Source: Pasteurellaceae bacterium LFhippo2
Lineage (GTDB): Bacteria > Pseudomonadota > Gammaproteobacteria > Enterobacterales > Pasteurellaceae
Assembly (NCBI GenBank): GCA_029852775.1
Contig: LEKJ01000028.1
Coordinates: 124,001-188,000, forward strand
Direction: 5' to 3'
Length of the DNA stretch: 64,000 bases
This document shows positions 18,158-29,000 of the stretch, piece after piece. Every line of letters begins with the position of its first letter. The first letter of the stretch is position 1. The notes under the pieces were generated by a model. The model saw only the letters and a program-made list of their open reading frames with translations. It searched no databases and was not told where the DNA came from. Made by a program: the position numbers and the translations under genes.

Positions 18158-18913
18158 TTATTTTTGACTACAAATCGCGATAAAGCCTAATTTATTATCT
18201 GGATTATTGAAGATTTTGAACATCTTTTTGAATGACTCTCGATTTTCAGTCTTAAGCGCATTACCGATAATTTTCATTGCGCCGATAACACCTTCATCGT
18301 AAATCAGTCCTTTTGGCGATAACAAACTCATTTTTCCAGTGAATGCGTCCACATTACGGAATCCGCAATTTGCAAAAGTGGCTTTCCAATGTTCCTTAGT
18401 TAATGGTGTTACGCTGATATTTAATGAATCACGCAATTGAGCCAACAGTTCATCAGTATCTTCTGAAAGAAGTAATACATCGTGAGTGAGTAAGAAACCG
18501 TTTGGTTTTAATACGCGCAAATATTCGTTAATAGCTTTCTCTTTTAAATCATTTGGGAGCATAGTTAATAATGCTTCGCAGATCACAATATCAAAGCTAT
18601 TATCTTCGAATGGGAGTTCGGTTGCATTGGCGTGTTGAATTTGAACAAACTCTTCGACCTTGCTTTCTAACACATTTTGACGCGCTTTTTCGACAGCCTC
18701 TTCATCATAATCTGTGGCAATCACTTGGCAGCCAAATTGTTTTGCGATTTCGATAGATGTTGCGCCCATATTGCACGCGACTTCTAATACTTTTTTGTCT
18801 TTGCGGAAATCGCCGTTTGCGATTAGCCAATCTGTTGCTAATTTACTACCTGGACGTAAACGAGTTTTACCCAAGCGAGCTAGAAAATTGTGTCCTGCTT
18901 CCTCTTTTTTCAT
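18158..18913 (-). CDS. SAM-dependent methyltransferase, substrate unknown
   Basis: A 251-residue class I methyltransferase of the Methyltransf_11 type. Motif I is [12 protein letters not shown] (near 42-53), followed by the acidic ribose contact in VIATDYD and a motif IV-like DIVICEALL near 109. There is no membrane segment or RNA-binding domain, so a small molecule or lipid is the likely acceptor; that is inference. Separate promoter region toward arfA; weak hairpin after the stop. Confidence 0.8.
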   Translation of the reverse strand: MKKEEAGHNFLARLGKTRLRPGSKLATDWLIANGDFRKDKKVLEVACNMGATSIEIAKQFGCQVIATDYDEEAVEKARQNVLESKVEEFVQIQHANATELPFEDNSFDIVICEALLTMLPNDLKEKAINEYLRVLKPNGFLLTHDVLLLSEDTDELLAQLRDSLNISVTPLTKEHWKATFANCGFRNVDAFTGKMSLLSPKGLIYDEGVIGAMKIIGNALKTENRESFKKMFKIFNNPDNKLGFIAICSQK

Positions 18914-18922
18914 ATTTTACCT

Positions 18923-18953
18923 CGTAAAATTTTTAATAATTTTGACCGCTTGT
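18923..18953 (-). repeat. Uptake-signal-like sequence, CAAGCGGT version
   Basis: ACAAGCGGTCAAAATT followed by AAAAATTTTACG on the minus strand, just upstream of the methyltransferase gene. Confidence 0.55.
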
Positions 18954-19129
18954 ATCAGCAATTAGTTCCTAAATTGTGGATAAGTATGGATTTGCTGTAA
19001 ATAGAGCGTGAAATTGGAGTGATTATAACGTTTTTTTGGTTGCGCTTATATACAAAATAATGAAATTTTGGCAAAATTTACTCCGCATTTTGTATAGAAA
19101 TGCTTATTTTTTAGAAAAAGGAAAACTAA

Positions 19130-19354
19130 ATGAAAAATTCAGCAAAAACAAATAGCTATGCACATCAGCGTGGCGAAATTCAGGAAAGTGCGATTAAAGC
19201 ACTTGTTACCGACAAATTATTTCGTAGCCGAATGGAGCGAAACCGCAAAGGAAAGGGCAGTTACCAACGTAATGCTAAACATCGCAAAGGTTATGCAGGG
19301 AATGAAAACCCATTTAAAAGTGTTCAACAGAATGTTTTTAAATGGGTTTTTTAA
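19130..19354 (+). CDS. arfA: ArfA, alternative ribosome-rescue factor A
   Basis: Recruits release factor 2 to ribosomes stalled on mRNAs without a stop codon, as a backup to trans-translation. The 74-residue frame carries the family core IKALVTDKLFRSRMERNRKGKGSYQR (near 23-48; compare [22 protein letters not shown] in E. coli). The last 15 codons are embedded in a perfect terminator-like hairpin, so most transcripts should lack the stop codon. The truncated product would be tagged by tmRNA when that system works and accumulate when it fails. This is the known E. coli control and the sequence supports it here. Confidence 0.93.
   Translation: MKNSAKTNSYAHQRGEIQESAIKALVTDKLFRSRMERNRKGKGSYQRNAKHRKGYAGNENPFKSVQQNVFKWVF
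19305..19352 (+). terminator. Intragenic hairpin/terminator that makes arfA mRNA non-stop
   Basis: A perfect 15-bp stem, AAAACCCATTTAAAA (19305-19319) with TTTTAAATGGGTTTT (19336-19350), with a 16-nt loop and a T run. The stop codon TAA (19352-19354) comes immediately after, so termination or RNase III cutting removes it. Confidence 0.92.
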
Positions 19355-19378
19355 TGGTGTATTTTAGTTTTAGTGAAA

Positions 19379-20152
19379 TTAGCCTAAAAATTTCTGAATT
19401 GCTCGAATCACGGCGTCTGGTTTTTCTGCGTGTACCCAGTGATCGGCTTTACTTACAATAAAAGATTTTGCATTTGGGAATTGCTCCAAAATCGTTTGAG
19501 TATCTTTTTCTTGTAAATAGTCTGATAATTCCCCCTTAATAAATAGAGTTGGTGTTTCAACACGGACTTTTTCCCAATCCATAATATTTTCGTAATTCTG
19601 CTTTAAACCGCTTAAATTGAATTTAAAGAATTCTGGACTTTGTGGGTCAAAAGATTTCAGCATAAAAAGCTGTACGCCTTCATCTTGAATTGCTTGGGCT
19701 ATCGCAACTCTAGCTTCCGTTCGATTAGCTGGCTTTGCTTCTTTTACTGCATACAATCCTGCAAAAATAGAATCGTGGCGGCGAGGCGGATAAGCGACAG
19801 GAGCAATATCGATTACCACGAGTTTTTCAACAAGATTTGAAGCAATATGAGTTAGACGCATTGCTGTTTTGCCGCCCATTGAATGGCCGATCACGATCGC
19901 ATTGTTGATATTGAGATGAATCAGAAGATCGCGCAGATCTTCCGCAAGCACTTGGTAATTCATTGTTTCAGAGTGGAAAGATTGACCGTGGTTACGCAGA
20001 TCAACTTTTAAAATATTGTATTCTTCCGCAAAAGCGCGTGCGACAACACCAAGATTATTGAGATCGCCAAATAAGCCGTGTACAAACACCATAGTCTGTT
20101 TAGCATTTGCCGATAACTGTAATTGATAGTTAAGAAGTTGTTTTTCGAGCAT
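19379..20152 (-). CDS. ybfF: YbfF-type alpha/beta-hydrolase (esterase)
   Basis: A 257-residue cytoplasmic esterase, physiological substrate unknown; E. coli YbfF acts on acyl-CoA and short esters in vitro. VFVHGLFGDLNNLG (near 22-35) holds the oxyanion segment, GHSMGG the nucleophile Ser, and DHWVHAEKPDAV the catalytic His. Divergent from seqA, the same neighbourhood as in E. coli. Confidence 0.93.
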   Translation of the reverse strand: MLEKQLLNYQLQLSANAKQTMVFVHGLFGDLNNLGVVARAFAEEYNILKVDLRNHGQSFHSETMNYQVLAEDLRDLLIHLNINNAIVIGHSMGGKTAMRLTHIASNLVEKLVVIDIAPVAYPPRRHDSIFAGLYAVKEAKPANRTEARVAIAQAIQDEGVQLFMLKSFDPQSPEFFKFNLSGLKQNYENIMDWEKVRVETPTLFIKGELSDYLQEKDTQTILEQFPNAKSFIVSKADHWVHAEKPDAVIRAIQKFLG

Positions 20153-20270
20153 AATTACCTAAAATTTAACGAAAAAAGTAGAAAGATCCTGTCAAAGGAA
20201 ACGTAATCTGCGTATAATGCCTAGAATTTTTTTGTAATCAAGCAAATTTAAAGAAAAGAGGACGCTATAG

Positions 20271-20831
20271 ATGAAACAAATTGAAGTTGATGATGAATTA
20301 TACCACTACATTGCAAGTCGAACTCAGTCGATTGGCGAGAGTGCGTCGGATATTTTGCGTCGTTTACTCCGTTTACCAGCATCTCCACAGCCATTTGTAC
20401 TTGTACAAGAAAATATGCTTAATGATCTGAAAGATCTGGCTAAACTACCGAAAAAGAAAAATGCAATTAATCATCAAGAAAAGATGGTTAAAGCCGTGGA
20501 GTATGTTTTAGCAAAACAGTCTTTTATGGATGAGAAAAAAGTGGTTAACCGCTTTTTAATGTTGCTTTCTGCGCTTTATAAATCAAATAAAGAAGGCTTT
20601 AATCAAGCAACTGAGCAAGTTCAAGGCAGTGAGCGAATCTATTTTGCTAAAGATGAACGAGTGATTTTAGCAACGGGTAGCGGTGCGAAGGCAAAATTAA
20701 TCCCAGAATCGCCATTTTGGGTAATCACAAACAACAATACTGAGCGTAAAGGTTTAATTCTTTGTGCTTTGATGAATCAAATGGAACTTCCAGAAGAGTT
20801 AGTTGAGCGTGTGAAAGCGCTTTTTGCTTAA
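20271..20831 (+). CDS. seqA: SeqA, replication initiation modulator
   Basis: Binds hemimethylated GATC sites, sequesters new origins and organises the replicating nucleoid. It has 186 residues (E. coli 181). The N-terminal oligomerisation domain is MKQIEVDDELYHYIASRTQSIGESASDILRR, and the C-terminal DNA-binding domain includes VNRFLMLLSALY and FWVITNNNTERK. The start is unambiguous. menE begins 12 bases after the stop, so the two form an operon. Confidence 0.97.
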   Translation: MKQIEVDDELYHYIASRTQSIGESASDILRRLLRLPASPQPFVLVQENMLNDLKDLAKLPKKKNAINHQEKMVKAVEYVLAKQSFMDEKKVVNRFLMLLSALYKSNKEGFNQATEQVQGSERIYFAKDERVILATGSGAKAKLIPESPFWVITNNNTERKGLILCALMNQMELPEELVERVKALFA

Positions 20832-20843
20832 CTTTCTGCCATT

Positions 20844-22301
20844 ATGAACGTATTTGACTCTTTCCCGACCGCTTTTTGGGCAAAACACTCTGCCCAAGCG
20901 GTCGCTGTCGTCTTAGATAATCCTGAAAATGATTCAGATCGTTCATTATCTTCAAATTTATCGAATATTCCCACTCAAATTAACTGGCAACAGTGGAATC
21001 TTTTAACAGAACAAGCGGTTGATTTTCTTAAAAATTTTGCAATTTCAGAAGATGTCCAATCTCTAGCACCGCTAATTGCTTATCAAGGTCAAAATAGGCT
21101 CTATGCGTTACTTTGCTATTGTGCGGCTATCGCGATGGGAGCAAAGATCCTAATTTTGAATCCAGCCTTAAAACCAGAGCAATATCAGCAAATTCTAAAA
21201 GATAATGCCGTTGATTGTACGATTGGTGATAATGATTTCGCTAAGTTCTTTAATCAAGTTCAAATGGATCAACCATTATTATCTGAATTAGAACATTTGG
21301 ATTTTAATCAACCGGCAACCTTAACTTTAACATCGGGTTCATCGGGCAAGCCAAAGGCGGTTGTTCATTCTATTCAAAATCACTTAGATAATGCACAAGG
21401 TGTCTGTGAATATTTAGGTTTTAACCAATCTAACTCTTGGTTGCTTAATTTGCCGCTTTTTCACGTTTCTGGGCAAGGCATAGTTTGGCGTTGGCTTGCT
21501 ACAGGCGCAACGCTTTATTTGAATGACGATAAACAGACTCAATGGCAGACGTTAGCCAAAGTTTCACACGCGTCTTTGGTTCCAACTCAACTTCAACGTT
21601 ATTTAGCTCAGTTAGATTCTGATCAGCAAGTTGAACAGCATATTTTACTCGGTGGGGCTTTTATCCCGCCCGAATTGATTCAGCAAGCACAGCAGTATGG
21701 CATTACTACTTATGCGGGCTATGGAATGACTGAAATGGCTTCAACAATTTGCGCTATTAAAAATGAGTTGGATAATGTTGGTTTTCCATTAAAACATCGT
21801 GAAATTCGAATTGAACAAGATGAAATTTGGGTACGTGGTGCAGGATTGGGGTTAGGATATTGGAACAGCGGTAATATTCAGTCTTTGACTAATGAACAAG
21901 GCTGGTTAGCGACCAAAGACCGTGGCGAATGGACCGCGGATGGAAAATTAAAAGTGGTAGGGCGCTTGGATAATATGTTTATTTCAGGGGGAGAGAATAT
22001 TCAACCTGAAGATATTGAGAGCGAACTTTATCGTTCAAATTTAATCCGAACTGTTTTTGTTGTACCTGTTTTAGACGTGGAATTTGGCGAACGCCCCGTT
22101 GCTTTAGTTGAATTTGTTGAACAATTCTCGTTGCAAGCGGTCAATTTATTACAATCTTTTGCAAATCAACATTTAGAAAAATTTAAACAACCGATCCAAT
22201 ATTTATGTTTGGAATCAGCAATATTAGAGCTCGGATTACAAGGACAGGGAATTAAAATTTCCCGTAAGCAGTTACAAAATTATGTTCGCCAACTATTATA
22301 A
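20844..22301 (+). CDS. menE: MenE, o-succinylbenzoate-CoA ligase
   Basis: Activates o-succinylbenzoate to its CoA thioester for menaquinone synthesis, the quinone used with anaerobic respiration. A 485-residue adenylate-forming enzyme: the P-loop is TLTSGSSGKPKAV (near 155-167), the mid motif YAGYGMTEM near 290, the hinge KDRGEW, and GRLDNMFISGGENIQPEDIE near 380. Other men genes are not in the window; pairing with seqA is a local arrangement. The neighbouring fdx genes are one likely consumer of menaquinone. Confidence 0.93.
   Translation: MNVFDSFPTAFWAKHSAQAVAVVLDNPENDSDRSLSSNLSNIPTQINWQQWNLLTEQAVDFLKNFAISEDVQSLAPLIAYQGQNRLYALLCYCAAIAMGAKILILNPALKPEQYQQILKDNAVDCTIGDNDFAKFFNQVQMDQPLLSELEHLDFNQPATLTLTSGSSGKPKAVVHSIQNHLDNAQGVCEYLGFNQSNSWLLNLPLFHVSGQGIVWRWLATGATLYLNDDKQTQWQTLAKVSHASLVPTQLQRYLAQLDSDQQVEQHILLGGAFIPPELIQQAQQYGITTYAGYGMTEMASTICAIKNELDNVGFPLKHREIRIEQDEIWVRGAGLGLGYWNSGNIQSLTNEQGWLATKDRGEWTADGKLKVVGRLDNMFISGGENIQPEDIESELYRSNLIRTVFVVPVLDVEFGERPVALVEFVEQFSLQAVNLLQSFANQHLEKFKQPIQYLCLESAILELGLQGQGIKISRKQLQNYVRQLL
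21011..21042 (+). repeat. Uptake-signal-like sequence, CAAGCGGT version
   Basis: ACAAGCGGTTGATTTTC, then AAAAATTTTGCAA; a close match to the extended Apl-type pattern, within menE. Confidence 0.65.
22133..22165 (+). repeat. Uptake-signal-like sequence, CAAGCGGT version
   Basis: GCAAGCGGTCAATTTATT followed by CTTTTGCAAAT; near the 3' end of menE. Confidence 0.6.
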
Positions 22302-22341
22302 GTTGCGACATAAGTAAATTATTTAATAGAAAGAGATAACT

Positions 22342-25300
22342 ATGCATAAAAAATCTTTTTGGTTCATTCTATTATTTTCAATACTTTCGGTATTTAGCAT
22401 TGTTACGTCTGCTAATGCGAGTAATGCCACAGCCGATTCTATTAAAGCGCAATTAGATTCTCTACGTGGGGAGAGTGCTGATGAGTCCGCAATTCAAGTT
22501 AAAGCCCTTGAAGAAACGCTCACGTTTATTGAAAAAACCAAAAAGCAACAAGCTGAAATTGAGAGTTTTGAGCTGAAAATTAAAGAAGCACCAGCTGAAT
22601 TAAAACAGGTTCAAGATAAAGTCAAAGCTTTGCAAGATGATTTAGCGCAATCTCAGACTTCCCATTTTGATAAATTAACATCTCAAGAACTTGAAGTTGA
22701 GCAAGATAATATTCATCAACAGCTTCAGGTTTCTCAAGCGATTAGTTCTGAATTGGGCTCTAGCCTTGCTAGCTATCGTGCTGCATTTGAGCAAACTCGC
22801 CGTCAAATCAATGAAAACAATACTCGTCTTGAAACCTTAAAATTAAAAAATAGCAATCCCACTGATCAAGAACAGACTGAACGTAATAATGCTGAAATTA
22901 AGTATTTAGAAACAGTAAATAAATATAATCAGCTATTTGGGCAAAATATTGATCTGCTTACAGCGTTAGATGAAGCTAAGCGAAATCAAGCTTATTTAAA
23001 ACAGCAGTTATTACAGAAACAGCTCTCTGCATTACAAGATGAGCTAAATGCGCTACGTGTGAAAGAGCACGAAGCCCAAGCGAAACAGAATGCAGAGCTT
23101 AAAGCGAGCAGTAAAGCAGAAAATACAATTGTGTTTGATGAGTTGAGCTTGAATACCGATTTGAGTCAATATTTAGTTGATCAAACTAAGAAATCTAACA
23201 AGCTTTCCCAAGAGAATCTGCGCGCAAAGAGCGTTTTAGATGGGTTAACTCAAACTCGCCAAAATATTGAAGAGCAGATTAGTGCGCTACAAGGCACACT
23301 TGTGCTTTCAAAGATCATTAATCAACAGAAACAAGCTTTACCAACGGAAAGCATTGTAAAAAGCTTATCAACGGATATAGCAAAGTTACGAGTGGAGATT
23401 TTTGAAACTTCTCAAAAGCGTGATGAACTCTATAATTTAAGTAATGTGATTGCGAAGTTAAAAGCTGAGCGTAAAGTAGATTTGGATGATGAAGAAACGA
23501 AAACACTTGAATCCATTTTGAAAGAGCGTGAGAAGATTTTGGTTGATTTAATCAAAACATTAAATACGCAATTAACGCTTTCAAATGAAATTGAAGCAAC
23601 ACAGAAGCAGATTATTACACTTAGTGATACTTTACAGGCTCAACTTCAGCAACAGAGTTTTTGGGTAAGAAGTAATATTCCCTTTAATTTAGACTGGGTT
23701 GAAGCCTTCCCGCGTTTGGTTATTCAGGAAGTTGCGGAACTCTCAAAATTTATTGGCTTTGATAATCTGGCTAAAAACTTAGCAAGTACTTTGGGCTTTA
23801 TTTTTGTATTATTAGGTGTTTATGGCTTGATTTTATGGAAAAAACCAGAAATCAAACAACGTTTGTCCGCAATTGCAAGCCAAGTAAATACTTTAAAAAA
23901 TGATAGCCATTGGCATACGCCAGAAGCGATGTTTTGGACGATTATCCTTGCGTTACCAAGTGCTTTGATGTTTTTAGTGCTATCTTCGCTTATTCTGTAT
24001 TTCTTTTTTCCAGACCCTCTAGCTGGTTGGAAGTGGATCACACAAGCTTTTGGCTATTGGCTATTCTTTGCTACAGTGATTTCATTGTTACGCCCAAATG
24101 GCTTGGCATTTCGTCACTTCGGTATGCCACAACAAAGTAATGAAACCTTTGAGCATATTATTAAACAATCGGTTTGGATTGTTGTGTTGCTACTTGTATC
24201 GTCAATCTTCTCACAAGTTGACGCTATTGGCTTTAGCAATGATGTGATCGGTCAAGTAATGACGATCGTTGCGCTTTCACTCTGTTTATTCGTCGTTCGT
24301 CCGTGGCTTAATAAAGGGATGTTGGAGTATGAAAAAGCCAAAAATGAAGATGGCACAAAGCGCAGTATCGGCTTGTTTAAATTAGCACGATTTATGTTAT
24401 TTATCGTGCCAATTACGTTGATTGTGTTGATTGTTCTTGGCTACTATTATACGGCAGTTTATCTAATTGATTTGATTATCAAAAGTTATGTAGTGGCATT
24501 AGTTTGGGTGTTTGGCCGCTATTTTGCTTATCGTTCACTAACGATTTCATCACGCCGAATGGCATACCGCCGTTTACAGAAAAAGCGTGAAAAAATTCGT
24601 GAGCAAATGCTACTTAATGGCGAAGATGTCAGCAATATTAATAAAGAAAAGCCAGAAGAGAAGATCACTATTGCAACGGTTAATGAGCAAATTTTCCGAA
24701 TGGCGGATCTTGTTGGCTGGGTTGTCTTATTTGCATCGATGTATGCGATTTGGTCAGATCTTTTAAGTATTGCAAACTATCTGAATACCTTTATTTTATG
24801 GGAGCAAGTAGAAACAACGTCAAAAGGTACTGTTGTTGAGTCTGTAACCTTATTGAATATATTGCGTTCAATGACTTATATTACTGTAACCTATGTTTTA
24901 GTTAAGAATATTAAAGGTATTTTGGAAGTACTAGTCTTTTCAAGACTAAGACTTTCGAAGGGAACGCCACATACGATTACGGCCATTCTTACTTACTTTA
25001 TTGTGGTCTTCGGTAGTATCTCGGCTTTTACATCGCTTGGAATTTCGTGGAGTAAAATCCAGTGGGTATTTACCGCACTTTCAGTCGGTTTAGGTTTCGG
25101 GGTGCGTGAGATTTTTGGTAGTTTTGTGTCGGGCACGATTCTATTATTTGAACGTCCGATTCGTGTAGGCGATAAGGTTTCTGTTGGTAATTTCACGGGT
25201 GTGATTACCAAAATTAAGCTGCGCTCCACAACCTTAATTGATGATGATCACAAAGAAGTGGTATTGCCAAACCAAGCTTTCGTGACGGATCGTTTTATTA

Positions 25301-25671
25301 ACTGGACTTATAATAATACGATTACACGTTTGCAAATTGGTTTCAAAATCGCATCTGGTGTGGATTTATCGTTAGTTCGTGAGTTACTATTACAAGCTTC
25401 AGAAGAAGCTGAAAAAGTGATGAAAGATCCAAGCCCAAGTGTGAATTTATTGCATTTTGGGGACGGTTGGATAGAACACGAGTTAACTGTGTGTGTGGCT
25501 GAAATTGATGATCGTGCAAGTACTCGAAACTTCTTGTATAAACGTATCGATGAGCTATTTAATCAGCATAATATTAAGATTGCATTTAACAAGTTAGATG
25601 TGCAAATTTCTGGTGAAAATCGACCGCTTGTTACCGAAGTTGTGAGTGATAAGAGAGTGGAATTATCCTAA
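22342..25671 (+). CDS. mscK: MscK-type mechanosensitive channel, copy 1
   Basis: Large MscS-family channel that releases solutes under membrane tension; MscK in E. coli is also potassium-sensitive. It has 1109 residues (E. coli 1120): signal peptide 1-26, a long periplasmic coiled-coil region to about 430, about eight accessory helices, then the MscS core. The pore helix region reads LSVGLGFGVREIFGSFVSG, followed by FERPIRVGD and the beta domain. A second gene of the same design lies 351 bases downstream; the N-terminal coils differ most between them. Confidence 0.9.
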   Translation: MHKKSFWFILLFSILSVFSIVTSANASNATADSIKAQLDSLRGESADESAIQVKALEETLTFIEKTKKQQAEIESFELKIKEAPAELKQVQDKVKALQDDLAQSQTSHFDKLTSQELEVEQDNIHQQLQVSQAISSELGSSLASYRAAFEQTRRQINENNTRLETLKLKNSNPTDQEQTERNNAEIKYLETVNKYNQLFGQNIDLLTALDEAKRNQAYLKQQLLQKQLSALQDELNALRVKEHEAQAKQNAELKASSKAENTIVFDELSLNTDLSQYLVDQTKKSNKLSQENLRAKSVLDGLTQTRQNIEEQISALQGTLVLSKIINQQKQALPTESIVKSLSTDIAKLRVEIFETSQKRDELYNLSNVIAKLKAERKVDLDDEETKTLESILKEREKILVDLIKTLNTQLTLSNEIEATQKQIITLSDTLQAQLQQQSFWVRSNIPFNLDWVEAFPRLVIQEVAELSKFIGFDNLAKNLASTLGFIFVLLGVYGLILWKKPEIKQRLSAIASQVNTLKNDSHWHTPEAMFWTIILALPSALMFLVLSSLILYFFFPDPLAGWKWITQAFGYWLFFATVISLLRPNGLAFRHFGMPQQSNETFEHIIKQSVWIVVLLLVSSIFSQVDAIGFSNDVIGQVMTIVALSLCLFVVRPWLNKGMLEYEKAKNEDGTKRSIGLFKLARFMLFIVPITLIVLIVLGYYYTAVYLIDLIIKSYVVALVWVFGRYFAYRSLTISSRRMAYRRLQKKREKIREQMLLNGEDVSNINKEKPEEKITIATVNEQIFRMADLVGWVVLFASMYAIWSDLLSIANYLNTFILWEQVETTSKGTVVESVTLLNILRSMTYITVTYVLVKNIKGILEVLVFSRLRLSKGTPHTITAILTYFIVVFGSISAFTSLGISWSKIQWVFTALSVGLGFGVREIFGSFVSGTILLFERPIRVGDKVSVGNFTGVITKIKLRSTTLIDDDHKEVVLPNQAFVTDRFINWTYNNTITRLQIGFKIASGVDLSLVRELLLQASEEAEKVMKDPSPSVNLLHFGDGWIEHELTVCVAEIDDRASTRNFLYKRIDELFNQHNIKIAFNKLDVQISGENRPLVTEVVSDKRVELS

Positions 25672-25710
25672 AACAAAATCAATGGATTGTATAAAGTTGT
25701 GTGGGAAATA

Positions 25711-25934
25711 CACAATGTGTTTTCTTACACCCTCTCCCGTTTACGGGAGAGGGACAGACCGAAGGTGCGTTCAGCACCGTAGGTCAGGGAGAGGGCTATT
25801 TGCAAAATATCCCAGAAATATCACCGCTTGTTTCCCTCTCTCTGCAAAAATTGCTGAATGCAATTTTTGCTGTCTCTCTCCCAAAGGGAGAGAGTTAAGA
25901 AAATCAAAATTTTCTATCTATGCAACTACTACAT
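25711..25934. repeat. Left repeat block flanking the second mscK-like gene
   Basis: This fills most of the 351-base gap between the two channel genes. It has two hairpin units: CCCTCTCCCG/CGGGAGAGGG (25731-25754, with an associated stem to about 25795), and a unit at 25834-25895 ending CCCAAAGGGAGAGAGTTAAG. An uptake signal (25801-25831) lies between them. The second unit and its flanks recur in reverse complement at 29389-29560. No gene is seen here. Confidence 0.75.
25801..25831 (-). repeat. Uptake-signal-like sequence, CAAGCGGT version
   Basis: On the minus strand ACAAGCGGTGATATTTC, then ATATTTTGCA. It lies inside the left repeat block and matches, inverted, the copy at 29484. Confidence 0.6.
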
Positions 25935-25950
25935 AATATAAGGATTATAT

Positions 25951-25968
25951 GGCGAGAGACATCTCGCC
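25951..25968. repeat. Small hairpin upstream of the second mscK-like gene
   Basis: GGCGAGA and TCTCGCC with a 4-nt loop, 55 bases before the start codon. It may belong to the palindrome family or lie in the leader. Confidence 0.45.
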
Positions 25969-26022
25969 TTACATAGAAAATATGACCTTTATTTTGGGAG
26001 TCATATGTAAAAAGGAGAAAAA

Positions 26023-29000
26023 ATGAGAGTCAAATCCTATTCATATCTTATTTTAATTTTAAGTCTATTTAGCAGTTCTATATGGGCTGTAAATCTTCCT
26101 AATGAAAAAGAGCTTCAAGCTCAAATTGAAGCAACGCAAAAACTTGAGCAAACGGAAGAAACAAAATCATTACTACAGAGCTTAACGGATACCCAAAAGT
26201 TTCTGTCTCAAATTTCACAACAAAAAAGCGATAGCTCAGCCCTTGAAAAGCAGATTCAAGATTCAAAAACAGCAATTAATGAAAGTAAGGAAAAACTTGC
26301 TAAATTAAAAGCTCAGCAGCCTTCAACTCTTGAAGAGTTCAGTAAAAAACCGTTGACTGAACTTCAATCTTTAGCAACTAATTTGCAGGCTAAACTCGAA
26401 CAAGTTCAGCACGATCTCGCTCAGCTAAATGCGCAAGTTGTGGCTCAAAACTCTACGCCAACCAAAGCACAAACAGCATTGAGCACCATTGCTACTCGCA
26501 AACAGCAGATCACAAATGCATTAGGAAACAGTAAATTATCTAGTGCGGATAAGGTGAAATTTGATGTCGAAAATAGTTTGCTTGATCTTCAACATAGCTA
26601 TAACCAAACGTTATTAAACGGTAGCGACAGTCTGTTAGCGCTTTTTAGTAGTCAGCTTGATGAGAAAAAGGTTGTTCAGCAAAATTTGCAGACAGAGCTA
26701 GCAAATGTGCAAACAGCCATTAATAATCATCTTGTTGCTGAATCAAAAAATAAGGCTGAGCAAGCTACTCAATCTCAGCAAGAGAGTAGCAAGACCACAA
26801 CGAATCCCGTGATTTTGCACGAAATTGATTTAAATACGGAATTAAGTAAGGATTTATTTGTTCAAACAACAGAATTAAGCCAGCTTTCGCAAGATAATCT
26901 ACGTGTAAAAGGGATTTTAGATAATCTTCAACAGACACAACGTAATATTGATGAGCAAATTAGCTCATTACAGGGGACGTTGGTGCTTTCTCGTATTATC
27001 AATAAACACCGCCAACTACTTCCGCAAGATAAGATGGTTAAAGGGCTATCTAAGCAGATTGCTGACTTGCGTGTGCAAGTGTTTGATTTGAGTGAACTCA
27101 AAGATACGATTTCAGATAGCAATGCTTATGTCACAAAACTCGAAAAAGAGAATAAAGCAACTTTTACAGATAAAGAAAAAGAACAGTTAACGACAATTAT
27201 TCAAGAGCGTTCAACGACGCTGTCTGATTTGATTAAGTTATTGAATAATCAGCTTAATTTATCAATTAATATCGAACTAAATCAGCAACAAGTTGAAATG
27301 ATTAGTGATGAATTACAGCAGAAACTTCAACAACAAAGTTTCTGGGTAAAAAGTAACAATCCGATTGATTTGGATTGGTTAACGAAATATCCGCAAGCGG
27401 TTCAGTTTCAATTAAAAGAGCTATCGAAAAAATTTGATTTTTCAAACTGGCAGGAAAATATCGGTGTTGCGCTGTTTCTAATCGCATTACTTTCTGGGAT
27501 TGGTTATTTGATCAATCGTAGTAAAGAGTCGATTAAGCATAAGTTGACGAATATTAACAACCGTATGAAAACGGTGTTAACCGATAGTCAATGGCATACG
27601 CCAACGGCGATGTTTTGGACAGTTGTGCTTTGCTTGCCAAATACGATTATGTTCTTAACTTGCTTTATTTTTATCACTTATATCTGTTTCCAAGATCCGT
27701 TGGCGGTATGGCCTTGGGGTCTGAAAATGGCAGGTTATTGGCTCTATTTTGTGTTTATTATTTCGATGTTACGCCCTGCTGGGATTGCTTATCGTCATTT
27801 TAGTATGCCACAAGAGAGCAACCAGATTTTCCGTAATATGTTGAAACGTTCGGGAATTGTGATTGCGTTGCTGTTAAATACATCGATCTTTAGCAATATT
27901 GAAATGGGACTAGCCTATGATGTGATTGGGCAAACTGTGACCATAACGGTATTGATGATGACGGTGTTTATTGTTGCACCAGGCTTTAGACAGGCGATTT
28001 CGACTTACCAAAATGTGTCGGATAAAGATAAAAAATCACATAATATTCTGCTTAATTTAGTTCGAATTGTGTTATTACTTGCGCCAATAGTGCTTATTGC
28101 ATTAATTGTAATGGGCTATTACTACACAGCATTAGTATTAATCGAGCATTTAATTGCGACCTATTTTGCGGTGATTACTTGGATTATTATCCGTAATATG
28201 TTGTATCGTATGTTTACGGTCTCTTCGCGCCGAATTGCTTATAAACGCCTACAAGAACGCCGTGCGCAACAGAATGCAGAACAGCGAGCAGTCGCTTTTG
28301 AAGATGATGTTGCACTTGAATTACCTGATGATTCAATCGCAGTGAGTGAAATCAAAGATCAAATGTTGAAAGTGACGGATTTCCTACTATGGGTTGGTCT
28401 ATTTGCGCTGATTTATTGGGTATGGTCAGATCTGATTACGGTCGCTTACTACTTAAATGGCGTAACACTATGGCAACAAGCAACCACTACTGAAACGGGT
28501 GTTGTGATGGAGTCCATCACATTGCTTAATCTGTTGATTGCAATAGTGATTTTGGTTGTGACCTATGTATTAGTTCGTAACTTGAGTGGTTTATTAGAAA
28601 CATTGATTTTTTCTAAGTTACAGCTCTCACAGGGAACTCCTTATACAGTTACCACCTTGTTAACTTATGTTCTTATTGTGGTTGGTGCGAGCTTTGCATT
28701 CTCTACATTAGGGATGTCGTGGACTAAGTTACAATGGCTATTTACCGCACTTTCTGTTGGTATCGGTTTTGGTATGCAAGAGATTGTTGCGAACTTTGTA
28801 TCGGGTATTATCATCTTGTTTGAACGCCCTGTTCGTGTTGGCGATATGATTACCATTGGTAACTTTAGTGGCACAGTATCTAAGATCCGTATTCGTGCGA
28901 CGACGCTGATTGATGGGGATAAGAAAGAAGTTATTGTGCCAAATAAAGCTTTCATCACTGAGAGAATTGTGAACTGGGCATTAACAAACTCAGTCACTCG

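Noticed and set aside
25646-25936. Small reading frames between the two mscK-like genes
   Set aside because: Made of palindromic repeat sequence; no ribosome site or family resemblance.
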